From contig SVNT01000002.1 of assembly GCA_015066785.1 (NCBI GenBank), forward strand, positions 248,001 to 312,000: a stretch of 64,000 bases of DNA, given 5' to 3'. The notes beneath the pieces were generated by a model that worked only from the letters and a program-made list of their open reading frames with translations, was not told where the DNA came from and ran no database searches. A program made the position numbers and the translations under genes. This DNA is from Ruminococcus sp. GTDB taxonomy: Bacteria > Bacillota > Clostridia > Oscillospirales > Ruminococcaceae. Shown in pieces: positions 33,700 to 43,799 of this stretch (position 1 is the first letter of the stretch; each line of letters opens with the position of its first letter).

Positions 33700-33726
33700 C
33701 CGCATTCCGAAAAAATTCGGAATGCG
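33700..33726 (-). terminator. Hairpin between tRNA-Val and tRNA-Asp
   Basis: Minus-strand stem CGCATTCCGAA/TTCGGAATGCG followed by GTTTTAT. It may terminate or attenuate transcription after tRNA-Val, or mark a processing site. Confidence 0.5.
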
Positions 33727-33734
33727 ACTTGTCC

Positions 33735-33810
33735 TGGTGGGAACAATAGGGCTCGAACCTATGACCCTCTGCTTGTAAGGCAGATGCTCTCCCAGCTGAG
33801 CTATGCTCCC
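33735..33810 (-). tRNA. tRNA-Val (TAC)
   Basis: A 76-nt cloverleaf with encoded CCA. It starts GGGAGCATAGCTCAGCTGGG; the anticodon loop CTTACAA gives TAC, closed by TCTGC/GCAGA. It is the first tRNA of the cluster Val-Asp-Phe-Gly. Confidence 0.95.
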
Positions 33811-33963
33811 GTGTTCACAAAAGAACTATTGCTCTCTTGCGACTTAATTATGATAACATACCTATCGGACAAAGTCAAGCGTTATTTTATAAAATCACGA
33901 TTTTTGTTGACATTATACAAAATAACGCCTGCAATATGCCGATTGTATATTAAAACGCTACAA

Positions 33964-34707
33964 CTAATTAGCTATAATATAGCGGTCCTGGATTTTCTTC
34001 ACCGTTTTGTTTTCCGTGTCGGGTGCTGTGATTTCGGTGACAATCGCAACAAGCTCGGCATTGTCGGCGTCAACTGCGATAACATAGTCATCTGTGTGAA
34101 TGAGCGACGACAGCCTTTTTATGTCTGCGTTTTCGGAAATATAAACCTCCGCCAGAGATTCGTCGATTACAACTGCGTCAATCTTTTCAAGGGTGAGCGC
34201 ACGTACAGCCTCCGACCCGCTTTTGTAGTACATCGGAACAGCGTCTTTTATCTCCTCTGCGCAGTACTGCCCCACGAGGTTGCTGACATATCCGATGTTC
34301 TTCCCGTAAAGGTCGAAAGGGGAGGTGAATTTTGCGTCCTTTCGTACAAGGATTACCTGTCGGCTTGACGAATAGACCTCCGACACGAATACGCCCTCGG
34401 GAACTTCCGACGAAGCTGATATTGCCGATATTGCGATGTCGCATTCGCCGTTCAGTATTTTGTCGAAAACCTCCGACTTGTCGGTGTCCACAACCTTGAG
34501 AGTGGCATTGCTTGCCTTTGCGATGTATGTTCCGATTTCGACGTCTATTCCTGTAAGAGAGCCGTCTTCCTTGATGTACTCGTACGGCGCAAAGCCGACA
34601 TCCGACGCCATTACGACGGTTTTGGTATTTCCGTAGCAGCCCGTTGCCACGCAGGTCAGAATTCCTGCTGCAAGCAGCCCTGCCGATATTCTTTTTGCTT
34701 TTGACAT
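33964..34707 (-). CDS. Amino-acid-type extracellular solute-binding lipoprotein
   Basis: The product has 247 residues. The signal peptide ends LTCVATGC, a lipobox. The mature domain is a family 3 solute-binding protein (SBP_bac_3): ASDVGFAPYEYIKEDGSLTGIDVEI, LNGECDIAISAIS and the hinge region KNIGYVSNLVGQ. Such proteins feed polar amino-acid ABC importers, but no permease or ATPase gene is adjacent. The gene is instead 13 bases downstream of a diguanylate cyclase gene, so it may serve as a ligand sensor co-expressed with that enzyme. Confidence 0.88.
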   Translation of the reverse strand: MSKAKRISAGLLAAGILTCVATGCYGNTKTVVMASDVGFAPYEYIKEDGSLTGIDVEIGTYIAKASNATLKVVDTDKSEVFDKILNGECDIAISAISASSEVPEGVFVSEVYSSSRQVILVRKDAKFTSPFDLYGKNIGYVSNLVGQYCAEEIKDAVPMYYKSGSEAVRALTLEKIDAVVIDESLAEVYISENADIKRLSSLIHTDDYVIAVDADNAELVAIVTEITAPDTENKTVKKIQDRYIIAN

Positions 34708-34720
34708 AAATCCCCCGTGA

Positions 34721-35833
34721 TTAATTTCCTATATCGTATACTACCTGATTTTTTCCGTTTTTCTTTCCGTAATAGAGATGCTCGTCTGCCTGCTTGAGCA
34801 TTGTGGCAACATCCGACCTGCTCCAGCTCAGTCCGAAGGTCATTGTTATATTGAGGTGCGTTCCGTTATGCTCGAAGTCATATTCCGAAATGTCTATTCT
34901 TATGCGTTCTATTGTCTGTATTGCGTTTCCGACGTCGGTTGAGTTGAGGAGTATCATTATCTCCTCACCGCCCCATCTTGCAATGCAGTCTGTTGCACGC
35001 AGTGATGATGTGATTATTCCCGATACGGTTTTCAGCACATAGTCGCCGCAGTCGTGCCCGTAGGTGTCGTTTACTACCTTGAAGTCGTCGATGTCCCCGA
35101 TGACTATGCAGAAAGGCTCGTCTTCGTTTTCACGGCGACGGTATGCAATTTCGAATTTCGATTCGATGTATCTTCTGTTGTAGAGGTTTGTCAGCGGGTC
35201 AACGGTTGCAAGCACCGAAAGGTCTTTGTTTTCGTCGGTGAGAACCTGGGTTGAGTGGTCTGACGAAACTCGGAAAAGGAAGGATTCCAGAAAAAGCGGA
35301 ATTATCGTCAGACAGCAGTTGAACAGATACATAATGGTTCTTGCCGACGCTGAAATGTAGGAGTTGTATATCGGGTCGAAGATGTTTGTTTCGGCGTAAA
35401 GCAGAAAAAACTCCGCAATGGCGAAAAGGCTGATGTAATAGACCGATGACAATTTTTTATACGGCAGGAAGAAGGAAATTGCTATTACAGCAAAAAGCTG
35501 AAGCTCAAATCCGTATCCCCAGCCGATGTTTATTACTGCCATTCCGACATGGAGCATTATCTCAATACAAAGCCCCAGTCCGACAAGATAATGTTTGTGT
35601 ATGCGTGTAAGATAAATCAGCAGGCAGTAGAAAAGCGTGCTGAAAATATTGAACACTGCCATAAAATTGACATTGGCGAATGCAAAGAACAGCATATACC
35701 CTGCGTGAGTAACAGCGCAGAGCAGACACAGACCGACAAGTACGGTGGAATATTTCTTTTCGCCCCATATAGACATGACAGATTTTGTGTTTCTGTCACT
35801 GAAAAGTGCAATGTTGCTTTTTTTGTTTTTCAT
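34721..35833 (-). CDS. Membrane-bound diguanylate cyclase
   Basis: The product has 370 residues. About six membrane segments fill residues 28-195. The GGDEF domain (about 210-370) has TVDPLTNLYNRRYIE, IGDIDDFKVVNDTYGHDCGD and the active-site RWGGEEI (GGEEI form). An RATD motif placed five residues before GGEE matches the inhibitory c-di-GMP site. It should make c-di-GMP from GTP in response to an unknown membrane signal. It forms an operon with the solute-binding lipoprotein. Confidence 0.9.
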   Translation of the reverse strand: MKNKKSNIALFSDRNTKSVMSIWGEKKYSTVLVGLCLLCAVTHAGYMLFFAFANVNFMAVFNIFSTLFYCLLIYLTRIHKHYLVGLGLCIEIMLHVGMAVINIGWGYGFELQLFAVIAISFFLPYKKLSSVYYISLFAIAEFFLLYAETNIFDPIYNSYISASARTIMYLFNCCLTIIPLFLESFLFRVSSDHSTQVLTDENKDLSVLATVDPLTNLYNRRYIESKFEIAYRRRENEDEPFCIVIGDIDDFKVVNDTYGHDCGDYVLKTVSGIITSSLRATDCIARWGGEEIMILLNSTDVGNAIQTIERIRIDISEYDFEHNGTHLNITMTFGLSWSRSDVATMLKQADEHLYYGKKNGKNQVVYDIGN

Positions 35834-35977
35834 AGCCCCTCCGGATTAAGAAAAAATACGGCTATTTTGCCTTATACATATAAATTATAGCATTTTTTAT
35901 ACTACTATGCAATATATTAATATCCGTTTCGGCAAAAAAACACCATAATACACTTTTGTATTTGTGTATAATTATAC

Positions 35978-36006
35978 TTTACAAATACTATTTTCAATGC
36001 TATACT
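35978..36006 (+). promoter_or_regulatory. Sigma-A promoter of the LiaF-like gene
   Basis: TTTACA (35978-35983), 17 bases, TATACT (36001-36006). A second -10-like GATATAAT lies at about 36013-36020. Confidence 0.5.
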
Positions 36007-36080
36007 ATATACGATATAATATTAGTGCAGTTTACACTATATAAAATCAAACGGAGAAAAACAAGAAAAGAGGTATTTGT

Positions 36081-36770
36081 ATGAGAAAAAAGATAAGCGA
36101 CATCATTGTCGGATTATTATTCGTTGCTGTCGGCGTAATTGTTGGCGGAAGGCTCATTTTTGACTGGGAGTTCACATTCTTCTACCCCGGCTGGTGGACA
36201 ATCTTCATCATCGTTCCGTGTATAATAAGTATGATAAACCACGGCATTAATTTCTGGAACAGCTTCGGCGTCGGTGCGGGAATAGTGCTTTTCATGGGCG
36301 CAAACCACATATTCTTCGATATGTCGGAAAGCTGGAAGCTCCTTCTCCCGCTTGTACTCGTACTTATGGGACTTTCGATTATTTTCAGAAAAAACAACAG
36401 AGGCAACTATCTCGAGGAGCAGAAAAATGTCCGTGTGGTAAACGGTATCCCTGAATTTTCCGCTGTTTTCTGCGGTAATGAGCATACCTGCTCGCAGGGA
36501 GAGGTATTCAACGGTGCGAACTGCTCGGCAGTTTTCGGCGGTGTTGAGCTCAGACTCCGTGACGCAGTGATTACCGAAAATGTAATCATCAACTGCTCTG
36601 CCGTTTTCGGTGGCGTTGATATCCAGCTCCCCCCGAATGTTATTGTAAAGGTTACATCAACCCCCGTTTTCGGCGGTGTTGACAACAAGCATACAGGCAA
36701 TGTGAACGAAAACTCTCCCGTTGTGTACGTCAATGCAACCTGCATTTTCGGTGGAGTGGACATTGTTTAA
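36081..36770 (+). CDS. LiaF-like membrane protein
   Basis: The product has 229 residues. Four membrane segments (residues 7-28, 38-54, 64-80 and 87-102) match the DUF5668/LiaF-type N-terminal domain. The soluble C-terminal half has four blades of the type CSAVFGGVELRLRDAVI, as in LiaF-like beta-solenoid domains. LiaF-type proteins keep cell-envelope stress two-component systems off. No LiaRS kinase/regulator pair is adjacent, so the partner is unknown. Confidence 0.85.
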   Translation: MRKKISDIIVGLLFVAVGVIVGGRLIFDWEFTFFYPGWWTIFIIVPCIISMINHGINFWNSFGVGAGIVLFMGANHIFFDMSESWKLLLPLVLVLMGLSIIFRKNNRGNYLEEQKNVRVVNGIPEFSAVFCGNEHTCSQGEVFNGANCSAVFGGVELRLRDAVITENVIINCSAVFGGVDIQLPPNVIVKVTSTPVFGGVDNKHTGNVNENSPVVYVNATCIFGGVDIV

Positions 36771-36784
36771 TACCCCACAACCGC

Positions 36785-36820
36785 AACACCCGTCTGTCAT
36801 CTGAACAGACGGGTGTTTTT
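36785..36820 (+). terminator. Terminator of the LiaF-like gene
   Basis: A 13-bp perfect stem AACACCCGTCTGT/ACAGACGGGTGTT followed by T, located between convergent genes. Confidence 0.9.
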
Positions 36821-36825
36821 GTATA

Positions 36826-38028
36826 TTACTCTGCGGTCTTCAGCATTTCCTCGTACATATTTTCGCAGAAGATAGCGTATCCCTTTGTCGAGTCGTTGAC
36901 GAAAACGTGCGTCACCGCACCGACGAGTTTTCCGTCCTGTATTATCGGGCTGCCGCTCATTCCCTGTACAATTCCGCCTGTTTTTTCGAGCAGACGCTCA
37001 TCGGTAACCCTTATAACCATATTCTTTCCTTCGTCGTTGTCACGGAGGATAATTTTTTCTATCGAGATTTCGTACATTTCGGCTGTTGTTCCGTCAATGG
37101 TCGAGAGGATATACGCCTTGCCGACGGCAACCTCCTGCCGCATAGCCATGGGGATTGCGGCGGCGTCTGTCGGTGACTGCGACAGCGTACCGAACAGCCC
37201 CGAGGGAGTGTTTGAGAGCAGAACGCCCGTGTTCCCCGACGGGATAAACGCACCGACCAGCTCTCCCGGGGAGCCTGCACTCCCCCTGACGACGTCGTTT
37301 ATGCATACGCCGCAGACCTCACCGCTTGAAAGCGGCACGATTTCGCCCGTGTCCACATCGCAGACGGGGTGACCAAGACCGCCGAAGCTCCCCGTTGACG
37401 GCTCGTAGAATGTCAGCGTGCCTATTCCTGCGGTACTGTCACGCACCCACATTCCCGCACGGTAGCATTTCGAGGAATCGGAATACACGGGTACAAGCTC
37501 GGTAGTGATTTCCTTTCCGCCACGAAGGAGAGTGACATCTATCGCCTCGCCCTTGCAGGAGGAGATGATTTCCTGTATTTCGGAATTTGTGCAGACCTCA
37601 CTTCCGTCAAAGCTGATGATTACATCGCCGACCTCTATACCTGCGACTGTTGCGGGGGAATTCCCGTCGACATCGCCTACCCCGACTACCATAACCCCGT
37701 CGGAGAGGAGCTTTATCCCAAACGGCTCTCCGCACGGAACAAGAAGCGGTGCGTCAACCTCCGTTATGTCGACATCTTTAATCGGAATTATTCCAAACAA
37801 TTTAAGTGTCATTGTATTTTTTACATTTTTGTCGGAAGAATTCGAGGAATAAAGTGTATTTTCCGCAAATTCCCCGCTGATGTCAAATACGCACGGAAGA
37901 GTCAACTTTCCGTCGGAATTTACATAATATCTGTCGGGAAGTGCAGTCGAATAATACACGACAGCCGCACATAAAAGAAGAAGAAACAAATCCGTTACGG
38001 CGGCAAAAATTCTCACTTTTTTTCTCAT
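36826..38028 (-). CDS. spoIVB: Stage IV sporulation protease SpoIVB
   Basis: The product has 400 residues. One N-terminal membrane segment is followed by a PDZ domain (MVVGVGDVDGNSPATVAGIEVGDVIISFDG) and the S55 peptidase domain with GGLGHPVCDVDTG (catalytic His) and GMSGSPIIQDGKLVGAVTHV (catalytic Ser). SpoIVB is made in the forespore under sigma-G and triggers SpoIVFB-dependent activation of pro-sigma-K in the mother cell. The citation of motifs is split: PDZ carboxylate loop region near residues 105-130. In Bacillus it follows recN; here it stands alone. Confidence 0.95.
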   Translation of the reverse strand: MRKKVRIFAAVTDLFLLLLCAAVVYYSTALPDRYYVNSDGKLTLPCVFDISGEFAENTLYSSNSSDKNVKNTMTLKLFGIIPIKDVDITEVDAPLLVPCGEPFGIKLLSDGVMVVGVGDVDGNSPATVAGIEVGDVIISFDGSEVCTNSEIQEIISSCKGEAIDVTLLRGGKEITTELVPVYSDSSKCYRAGMWVRDSTAGIGTLTFYEPSTGSFGGLGHPVCDVDTGEIVPLSSGEVCGVCINDVVRGSAGSPGELVGAFIPSGNTGVLLSNTPSGLFGTLSQSPTDAAAIPMAMRQEVAVGKAYILSTIDGTTAEMYEISIEKIILRDNDEGKNMVIRVTDERLLEKTGGIVQGMSGSPIIQDGKLVGAVTHVFVNDSTKGYAIFCENMYEEMLKTAE

Positions 38029-38288
38029 ATCAAGTTATCGCCTTAAAATCGAGGCGTGGCTCCTTTCCCTTTGAATTCGGCGTTTTTTGTATTTTTTACG
38101 AAAATCCGCCCGTGATTTTATCATTAACATTTTCTTTTGTTTTATCATTGTTTTATCTATGATTTTATGGATTAATTTAAAAATAAAAATCCCGTTGTTT
38201 TCTATTTTATTATACAGAATAAAAAATAAAAAAATTGTCGCAAACGGAAATAAATAAGAGAAAAAATAAAATAATAAAAATAAAATAA

Positions 38289-39584
<1,296 letters not shown>

Positions 39585-39698
39585 TAAAGTCAGTCCGGAA
39601 AAACTCTCCTTTTGGGTATGGTGTAATCAGCCGTCGAGTTCTTCAAAAAACAAAACGGCTGATTGTCATACCGTATGTGAAATCAGTTTACAACGCTA

Positions 39699-39727
39699 TT
39701 GACAGTTTTACACTTATAATATATAAT
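39699..39727 (+). promoter_or_regulatory. Perfect sigma-A promoter of secDF
   Basis: TTGACA (39699-39704), 17 bases, TATAAT (39722-39727), 48 bases before the secD start codon. Confidence 0.8.
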
Positions 39728-39775
39728 TATAAGGTGATTGTCAGTCAAAATATAGAATATTAGGAGGCAAGAAAA

Positions 39776-41176
39776 GTGAAAAAAGTTACAAAACCTGTAT
39801 TTTTCATTGTACTGCTGGTAATCGCTCTTTTTGTAGGGGTTCAGGTCACAGGCCTTACCTACCAGTACGGTGACATACAGACGACATACATAAAGAAGGC
39901 GAGTGACGTCCGCTGGGGTATCGACATCAGGGGAGGGGTAGATGTAACCTTCACCCCCTCAACAGGCGTTGAGGCAACAGAGGAGCAGATGGACTCTGCA
40001 ACGGAAGTTATCAAGCAGCGTCTTATCACTCTCGGAATTACCGACAGCGAATGTTACACAGACTACTCAAACTCAAGAATTATCGTAAGATTCCCCTGGC
40101 AGAGTGGCGAAACTGACTTCGACCCCGAGGCTGCCGTAAAGGAACTCGGCGAAACAGCTATGCTCACATTCCGTGAGGGATATGAAGTTGACGAAACAGG
40201 CGTATTCACAGGTGCTACCGCAGAGAATGTAATTCTCCAGGGTTCAGACGTTGTAAGCGCATCTGTCGGCGTTGACGAAAACAACAAATATATCATCGTC
40301 CTCAAAATCACAGACGACGGAAAGCAGAAATTCTCTGAGGCAACAAAGAAGTGCGCCGCAGAAGGAAAGAGCATTTCAATCTGGATGGACGAAACGGTTA
40401 TCGCAAACCCGAATGTAGAACAGCAGATTACATCAAATGAAGCAACAATCACAGGACAGTTCACAGCGGAAGAGGCAAAGTCACTTGCAGACAAGATTAA
40501 CTCAGGTGCGCTTCCCTTCAACCTTGAAACTTCCAGCTTCTCGACAATTTCACCCACACTCGGACTCGGTGCCCGTGACGCAATGCTCATTGCAGGTGCA
40601 ATCGCATTTGTGTTCATTGCAGTATTTATGATTATAATGTACCGCCTCCCCGGATTTGTATCGGTTATCGGTCTTGCGGGACAGGTTGCAGGTATGGTAT
40701 GTGCAGTAACAGGCTTCTTCGGATTTATGAACGGCTCTACACTTACCGTTCCCGGTATTGCAGGTATCATTCTTTCGGTAGGTATGGGCGTTGACGCAAA
40801 TATCATCACAGCGGAAAGAATAAAGGAAGAGCTCCGTGCAGGAAAGACACTCGACGGTGCTCTCAGGGCAGGCTTTGACAAGGGCTTCACGGCAATCTTC
40901 GACAGTAACATCACGGTTGTGTTCGTTGCAATTATCCTCATGGGCGCATTCGGAGTTACGGACAGCTTCTTCGCAACTCTCCTCAAGCCTGTTTTCGGCT
41001 TCTTCGGAACATCGACAGAGGGTACTGTATACTCACTCGGATACACACTTATCGCAGGTATCATCCTCAACTTCGTAATGGCAGTAACGGCTTCACGCCT
41101 TATGCTTCAGTCGCTTTCAAAGTTCAAGGCACTGAGAAATCCTGTATTGTATGGAGGTGTGAAGAAAAATGACTAA
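39776..41176 (+). CDS. secD: Protein translocase subunit SecD
   Basis: The product has 466 residues. A GTG start follows GGAGGCAAG. There is one N-terminal membrane segment, then the first periplasmic-type domain (WGIDIRGGVDVTF), the P1 domain, and five C-terminal membrane segments with the family motif IAGIILSVGMGVDANIITAERI (near residue 330). SecD and SecF use the proton or sodium gradient to finish protein export through SecYEG. The gene overlaps secF by eight bases. Confidence 0.95.
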   Translation: MKKVTKPVFFIVLLVIALFVGVQVTGLTYQYGDIQTTYIKKASDVRWGIDIRGGVDVTFTPSTGVEATEEQMDSATEVIKQRLITLGITDSECYTDYSNSRIIVRFPWQSGETDFDPEAAVKELGETAMLTFREGYEVDETGVFTGATAENVILQGSDVVSASVGVDENNKYIIVLKITDDGKQKFSEATKKCAAEGKSISIWMDETVIANPNVEQQITSNEATITGQFTAEEAKSLADKINSGALPFNLETSSFSTISPTLGLGARDAMLIAGAIAFVFIAVFMIIMYRLPGFVSVIGLAGQVAGMVCAVTGFFGFMNGSTLTVPGIAGIILSVGMGVDANIITAERIKEELRAGKTLDGALRAGFDKGFTAIFDSNITVVFVAIILMGAFGVTDSFFATLLKPVFGFFGTSTEGTVYSLGYTLIAGIILNFVMAVTASRLMLQSLSKFKALRNPVLYGGVKKND

Positions 41177-42092
41177 AAAGACAATTGACTTTTTCGGAAA
41201 AAGAAAGGTATTCTTCACAATTTCACTCGTGCTTATTGCAGTTATCGCAATCTGTACGGCTGTTATGGGAGCAGAGCTTTCAATCAACTTCAAGGGAGGA
41301 ACACTCCTCACCTACTCATTCTCGGGAACTATCGACCACAATGAAGTGAAGTCTGACATCCAGACTATCACAGGCAGTAACGCAGTAATCACCGAGGGTG
41401 AAGACTTCACAACAAAGAGCAAGACACTCAACATCTCTCTTGCTTCAAATCAGGGACTTACTGCAGACAAGCAGTTTGAACTCACAAACACACTTCAGGA
41501 AAAATATGCGGATAACTCTCTCGAGCTTCTTTCGTCAAGCGATGTAAAGCCCGACGCAGGTAAGGAATTCTTCCTCAAGTGTATGGTTGCGGTTCTTCTT
41601 GCATTCATCGTGACTATCGTCTATATCGCTTTCAGATTCAAGAGAATAAGCGGTTGGTCTGCAGGTGTGTTCGCAATTATCGGACTTATCCACGATATCA
41701 TCATGGTGTTTGGTGCATTCGTTATTTTCGGCTATGAAATCAATGCGAACTTCATGGCGGTTGTACTTACAATCCTCGGATACTCAATCAACGACACAAT
41801 CGTTGTTTACGACAGAATCCGTGAAAACAAGAAGACTCTCGGAAGAAGCGTTCCCGTTGATGAGCTTGTGAACATCAGTATCACACAGAGTATCACCCGT
41901 ACAATCAACACATCAATCACAACGATTGCGGCTATGCTCTGTGTATCAATCGTTGCGACAATATTCGGAATCACATCAATCCTCAGTTTCTCAACACCTC
42001 TTATTGTAGGTATGATTTCAGGTTGTTACTCAACAATCTGCATCTGTTGTCCTCTCTGGGTAATGTGGCAGAAGAAAAAGAAAGCAAAGTAA
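41169..42092 (+). CDS. secF: Protein translocase subunit SecF
   Basis: The product has 307 residues. An N-terminal membrane segment is followed by LSINFKGGTLLTYSFSG and then five C-terminal membrane segments with VVLTILGYSINDTIVVYDRIREN (cited around residue 200) and SITRTINTSITTIAAML. It forms a complex with SecD. No separate yajC gene is next to it. An imperfect GC-rich hairpin at about 42105-42130 may end the transcript. Confidence 0.95.
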   Translation: MTKKTIDFFGKRKVFFTISLVLIAVIAICTAVMGAELSINFKGGTLLTYSFSGTIDHNEVKSDIQTITGSNAVITEGEDFTTKSKTLNISLASNQGLTADKQFELTNTLQEKYADNSLELLSSSDVKPDAGKEFFLKCMVAVLLAFIVTIVYIAFRFKRISGWSAGVFAIIGLIHDIIMVFGAFVIFGYEINANFMAVVLTILGYSINDTIVVYDRIRENKKTLGRSVPVDELVNISITQSITRTINTSITTIAAMLCVSIVATIFGITSILSFSTPLIVGMISGCYSTICICCPLWVMWQKKKKAK

Positions 42093-42156
42093 AAATCATC
42101 AGACAAGGGGCAGATGAAAGTCTGTCCCTGTTTGCAATTAAAAAGGAGGGAAGAAA

Positions 42157-42951
42157 ATGCCGATAAAACCCGGAATATCAACAGCCTGCCTGTACCCCAA
42201 ACTGCTGGAGGAGGCGCTGTACGATGTCTGCTCCCGAGGGGGAGATAACATCGAAATATTCATCAACACCCACAGCGAAATTCTTCCCGACTTTGTAAAA
42301 AGAATGAAGGATATCGTCACGGAATACGGCACGAATGTAGTGTCGCTCCACCCGTTTACACCGGGAATAGAGCCGATGATGATATTCACCGATTACGAGA
42401 GAAGATTTCTCGATATGCTCGACTACTACAAACGGTTCTTCGAGGCGTGCAATATTCTCGGTGCGGGGATTTTCGTACTTCACGGCAACAAGCCCGAAAA
42501 TGTCTTTGCCGACGAAATGTACTTCGACCGCTTTGCGAGAATGCAGGCTGTCGGAAGAGAATTCGGCGTAACGGTAGCACAGGAAAATGTCAAGCGCTGT
42601 TCTGCGGGAAGGCTCAGCTTTATGAAGAAAATGGCGGACTACCTCGGCGATGATGCGGCGTTTGTTCTTGACACAAAGCAGGCGATACGGGCGGGCGAGG
42701 ACATATTCAATGTCGTCGAAACCCTCGGAAATAAAATCGTTCATGTGCATTATTCCGACAACTCTCCCGAAAAGGATTGTATGAAATTCGGTGCGGGAAC
42801 ATTCGACTACAACCGCTTTTTCGACACGCTTGACAAAGTGGGATTTGACGGCACCGCCGCACTGGAGCTTTATCGGTGCGACTTCACCGACGAGGACGAC
42901 CTCGTTGACAGTTACAGGCTGATGCGTGACGCCATAGAGAAACGGAAGTGA
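42157..42951 (+). CDS. Sugar phosphate isomerase/epimerase-like TIM barrel
   Basis: The product has 264 residues and belongs to the AP_endonuc_2 (xylose isomerase-like) superfamily. Visible motifs are NIEIFINTHSEI, GIFVLHGNKPENVF, VTVAQENVKRCS, FVLDTKQAIRAG, VHVHYSDNSPEKDCMKFGAGTFDY and ALELYRCDF; the Glu, Asp and His residues form the metal site. The substrate cannot be told; endonuclease IV activity is less likely because the gene lacks its usual extra loops. GGAGGG precedes the ATG. It heads a run of small genes leading to metF. Confidence 0.8.
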   Translation: MPIKPGISTACLYPKLLEEALYDVCSRGGDNIEIFINTHSEILPDFVKRMKDIVTEYGTNVVSLHPFTPGIEPMMIFTDYERRFLDMLDYYKRFFEACNILGAGIFVLHGNKPENVFADEMYFDRFARMQAVGREFGVTVAQENVKRCSAGRLSFMKKMADYLGDDAAFVLDTKQAIRAGEDIFNVVETLGNKIVHVHYSDNSPEKDCMKFGAGTFDYNRFFDTLDKVGFDGTAALELYRCDFTDEDDLVDSYRLMRDAIEKRK

Positions 42952-42955
42952 TGTT

Positions 42956-43132
42956 ATGGGCGGAAATTCCTGCGAATACTGTGCGTACTTCGTGTACGAC
43001 GAAGAATATGAGGAATACGAATGTCAGGTAGCTATGGACGAAGACGACCTTTACCGTCTGGAAATGACAAAGCACAAGGAATGTCCGTATTTCAGGGCAG
43101 GGGACGAATACCTCATTGCCCGCAAGCAATAA
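42956..43132 (+). CDS. 58-residue four-cysteine protein (DUF6472-like)
   Basis: This small gene starts five bases after the preceding stop, with GGAAGTGA upstream. The product begins MGGNSCEYCAYFVYDEEYEE. Its four Cys (6, 9, 23, 43) are placed as in a metal-binding ribbon, and it ends KECPYFRAGDEYLIARKQ. It resembles a small family of Clostridia that I remember as DUF6472. Function unknown; zinc or iron binding is probable. Confidence 0.7.
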   Translation: MGGNSCEYCAYFVYDEEYEEYECQVAMDEDDLYRLEMTKHKECPYFRAGDEYLIARKQ

Positions 43133-43150
43133 AATGAAAGAGGGATTACA

Positions 43151-43789
43151 ATGGGAAAGAATGAAATAAATGAAGCACTCCGCATAAAAGGAATGGCGGG
43201 CGTACAGATGATGGTACATAAGAGCCGTATGTTCAATTTTCCTGCCGATGTAAAACTGCGTTTCGATGTGGCAGAACTTCTTGTGGATAAAATTCCGCTT
43301 GAGGACTGGTGCACGGTTGAGCTTTCCTGCGAGGAAAGTCCTGCAATCAAGAAGCTGATAAAGAAATATATCGCTCCGCTCTCGACAAGCCCCGAGGTAC
43401 TTTCGTACAAGAACTCCGACGACAAGGCGGAGTGTGAGGTGCTCTGCGGTGCAAAGCTGATAAAGCTCCCGAACGAAAAGGGCTATGCGATTTCTCTCGG
43501 CGCAGAGGGAAAGTTCGATGTAACCCTCGAAAACTCTACCGTCAACACAATGAAGGGCGTTACAGTGGACAAGGACACCGTGTTCTACATCAAGAACAGC
43601 ACAGCCGAGGTTGATTACGGCACAACGGTAATCCTCCGTGGCGACAGATACTGCATTTCTGTCGGAGAGGCAGACAGCGGTTCGGGCATTAAGGGACAGA
43701 CAATTATCCAGATTGAAATTTACGACAAGGAAAAGAATATCCTCATTGTTGACGACATAAAGAAATACGCACAGATTATCGGAGAATAG
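43151..43789 (+). CDS. Hypothetical conserved-looking cytoplasmic protein
   Basis: The product has 212 residues, and GAAAGAGGG precedes the ATG. There is no signal peptide or membrane segment. The N-terminal part is alpha/beta with an acidic cluster (WCTVELSCEESP); the C-terminal half is rich in beta strands (FDVTLENSTVNTMKGVTVDKD). It lies between the DUF6472-like gene and metF, ten bases before the latter. The family is not recognised; context suggests housekeeping co-expression rather than a specific role. Confidence 0.7.
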   Translation: MGKNEINEALRIKGMAGVQMMVHKSRMFNFPADVKLRFDVAELLVDKIPLEDWCTVELSCEESPAIKKLIKKYIAPLSTSPEVLSYKNSDDKAECEVLCGAKLIKLPNEKGYAISLGAEGKFDVTLENSTVNTMKGVTVDKDTVFYIKNSTAEVDYGTTVILRGDRYCISVGEADSGSGIKGQTIIQIEIYDKEKNILIVDDIKKYAQIIGE

Positions 43790-43799
43790 GCGGTGCAGT

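Noticed and set aside
33435-33810. The tRNA cluster as a possible integration site for a mobile island
   Set aside because: There is no integrase, no duplicated tRNA end and no composition change on either side.
33784-34368. A 194-codon plus-strand frame across tRNA-Val and the solute-binding gene
   Set aside because: It overlaps a tRNA and the antisense strand of a well-supported lipoprotein gene.
39629-39667. A 10-bp inverted repeat AATCAGCCGT/ACGGCTGATT between enolase and secD
   Set aside because: It has no T run, so it is not called a terminator; it may still be an mRNA-end stem of enolase.
40063-41070. A 335-codon frame on the minus strand, antisense to secD
   Set aside because: It is a composition shadow of a clear secD gene with normal motifs.
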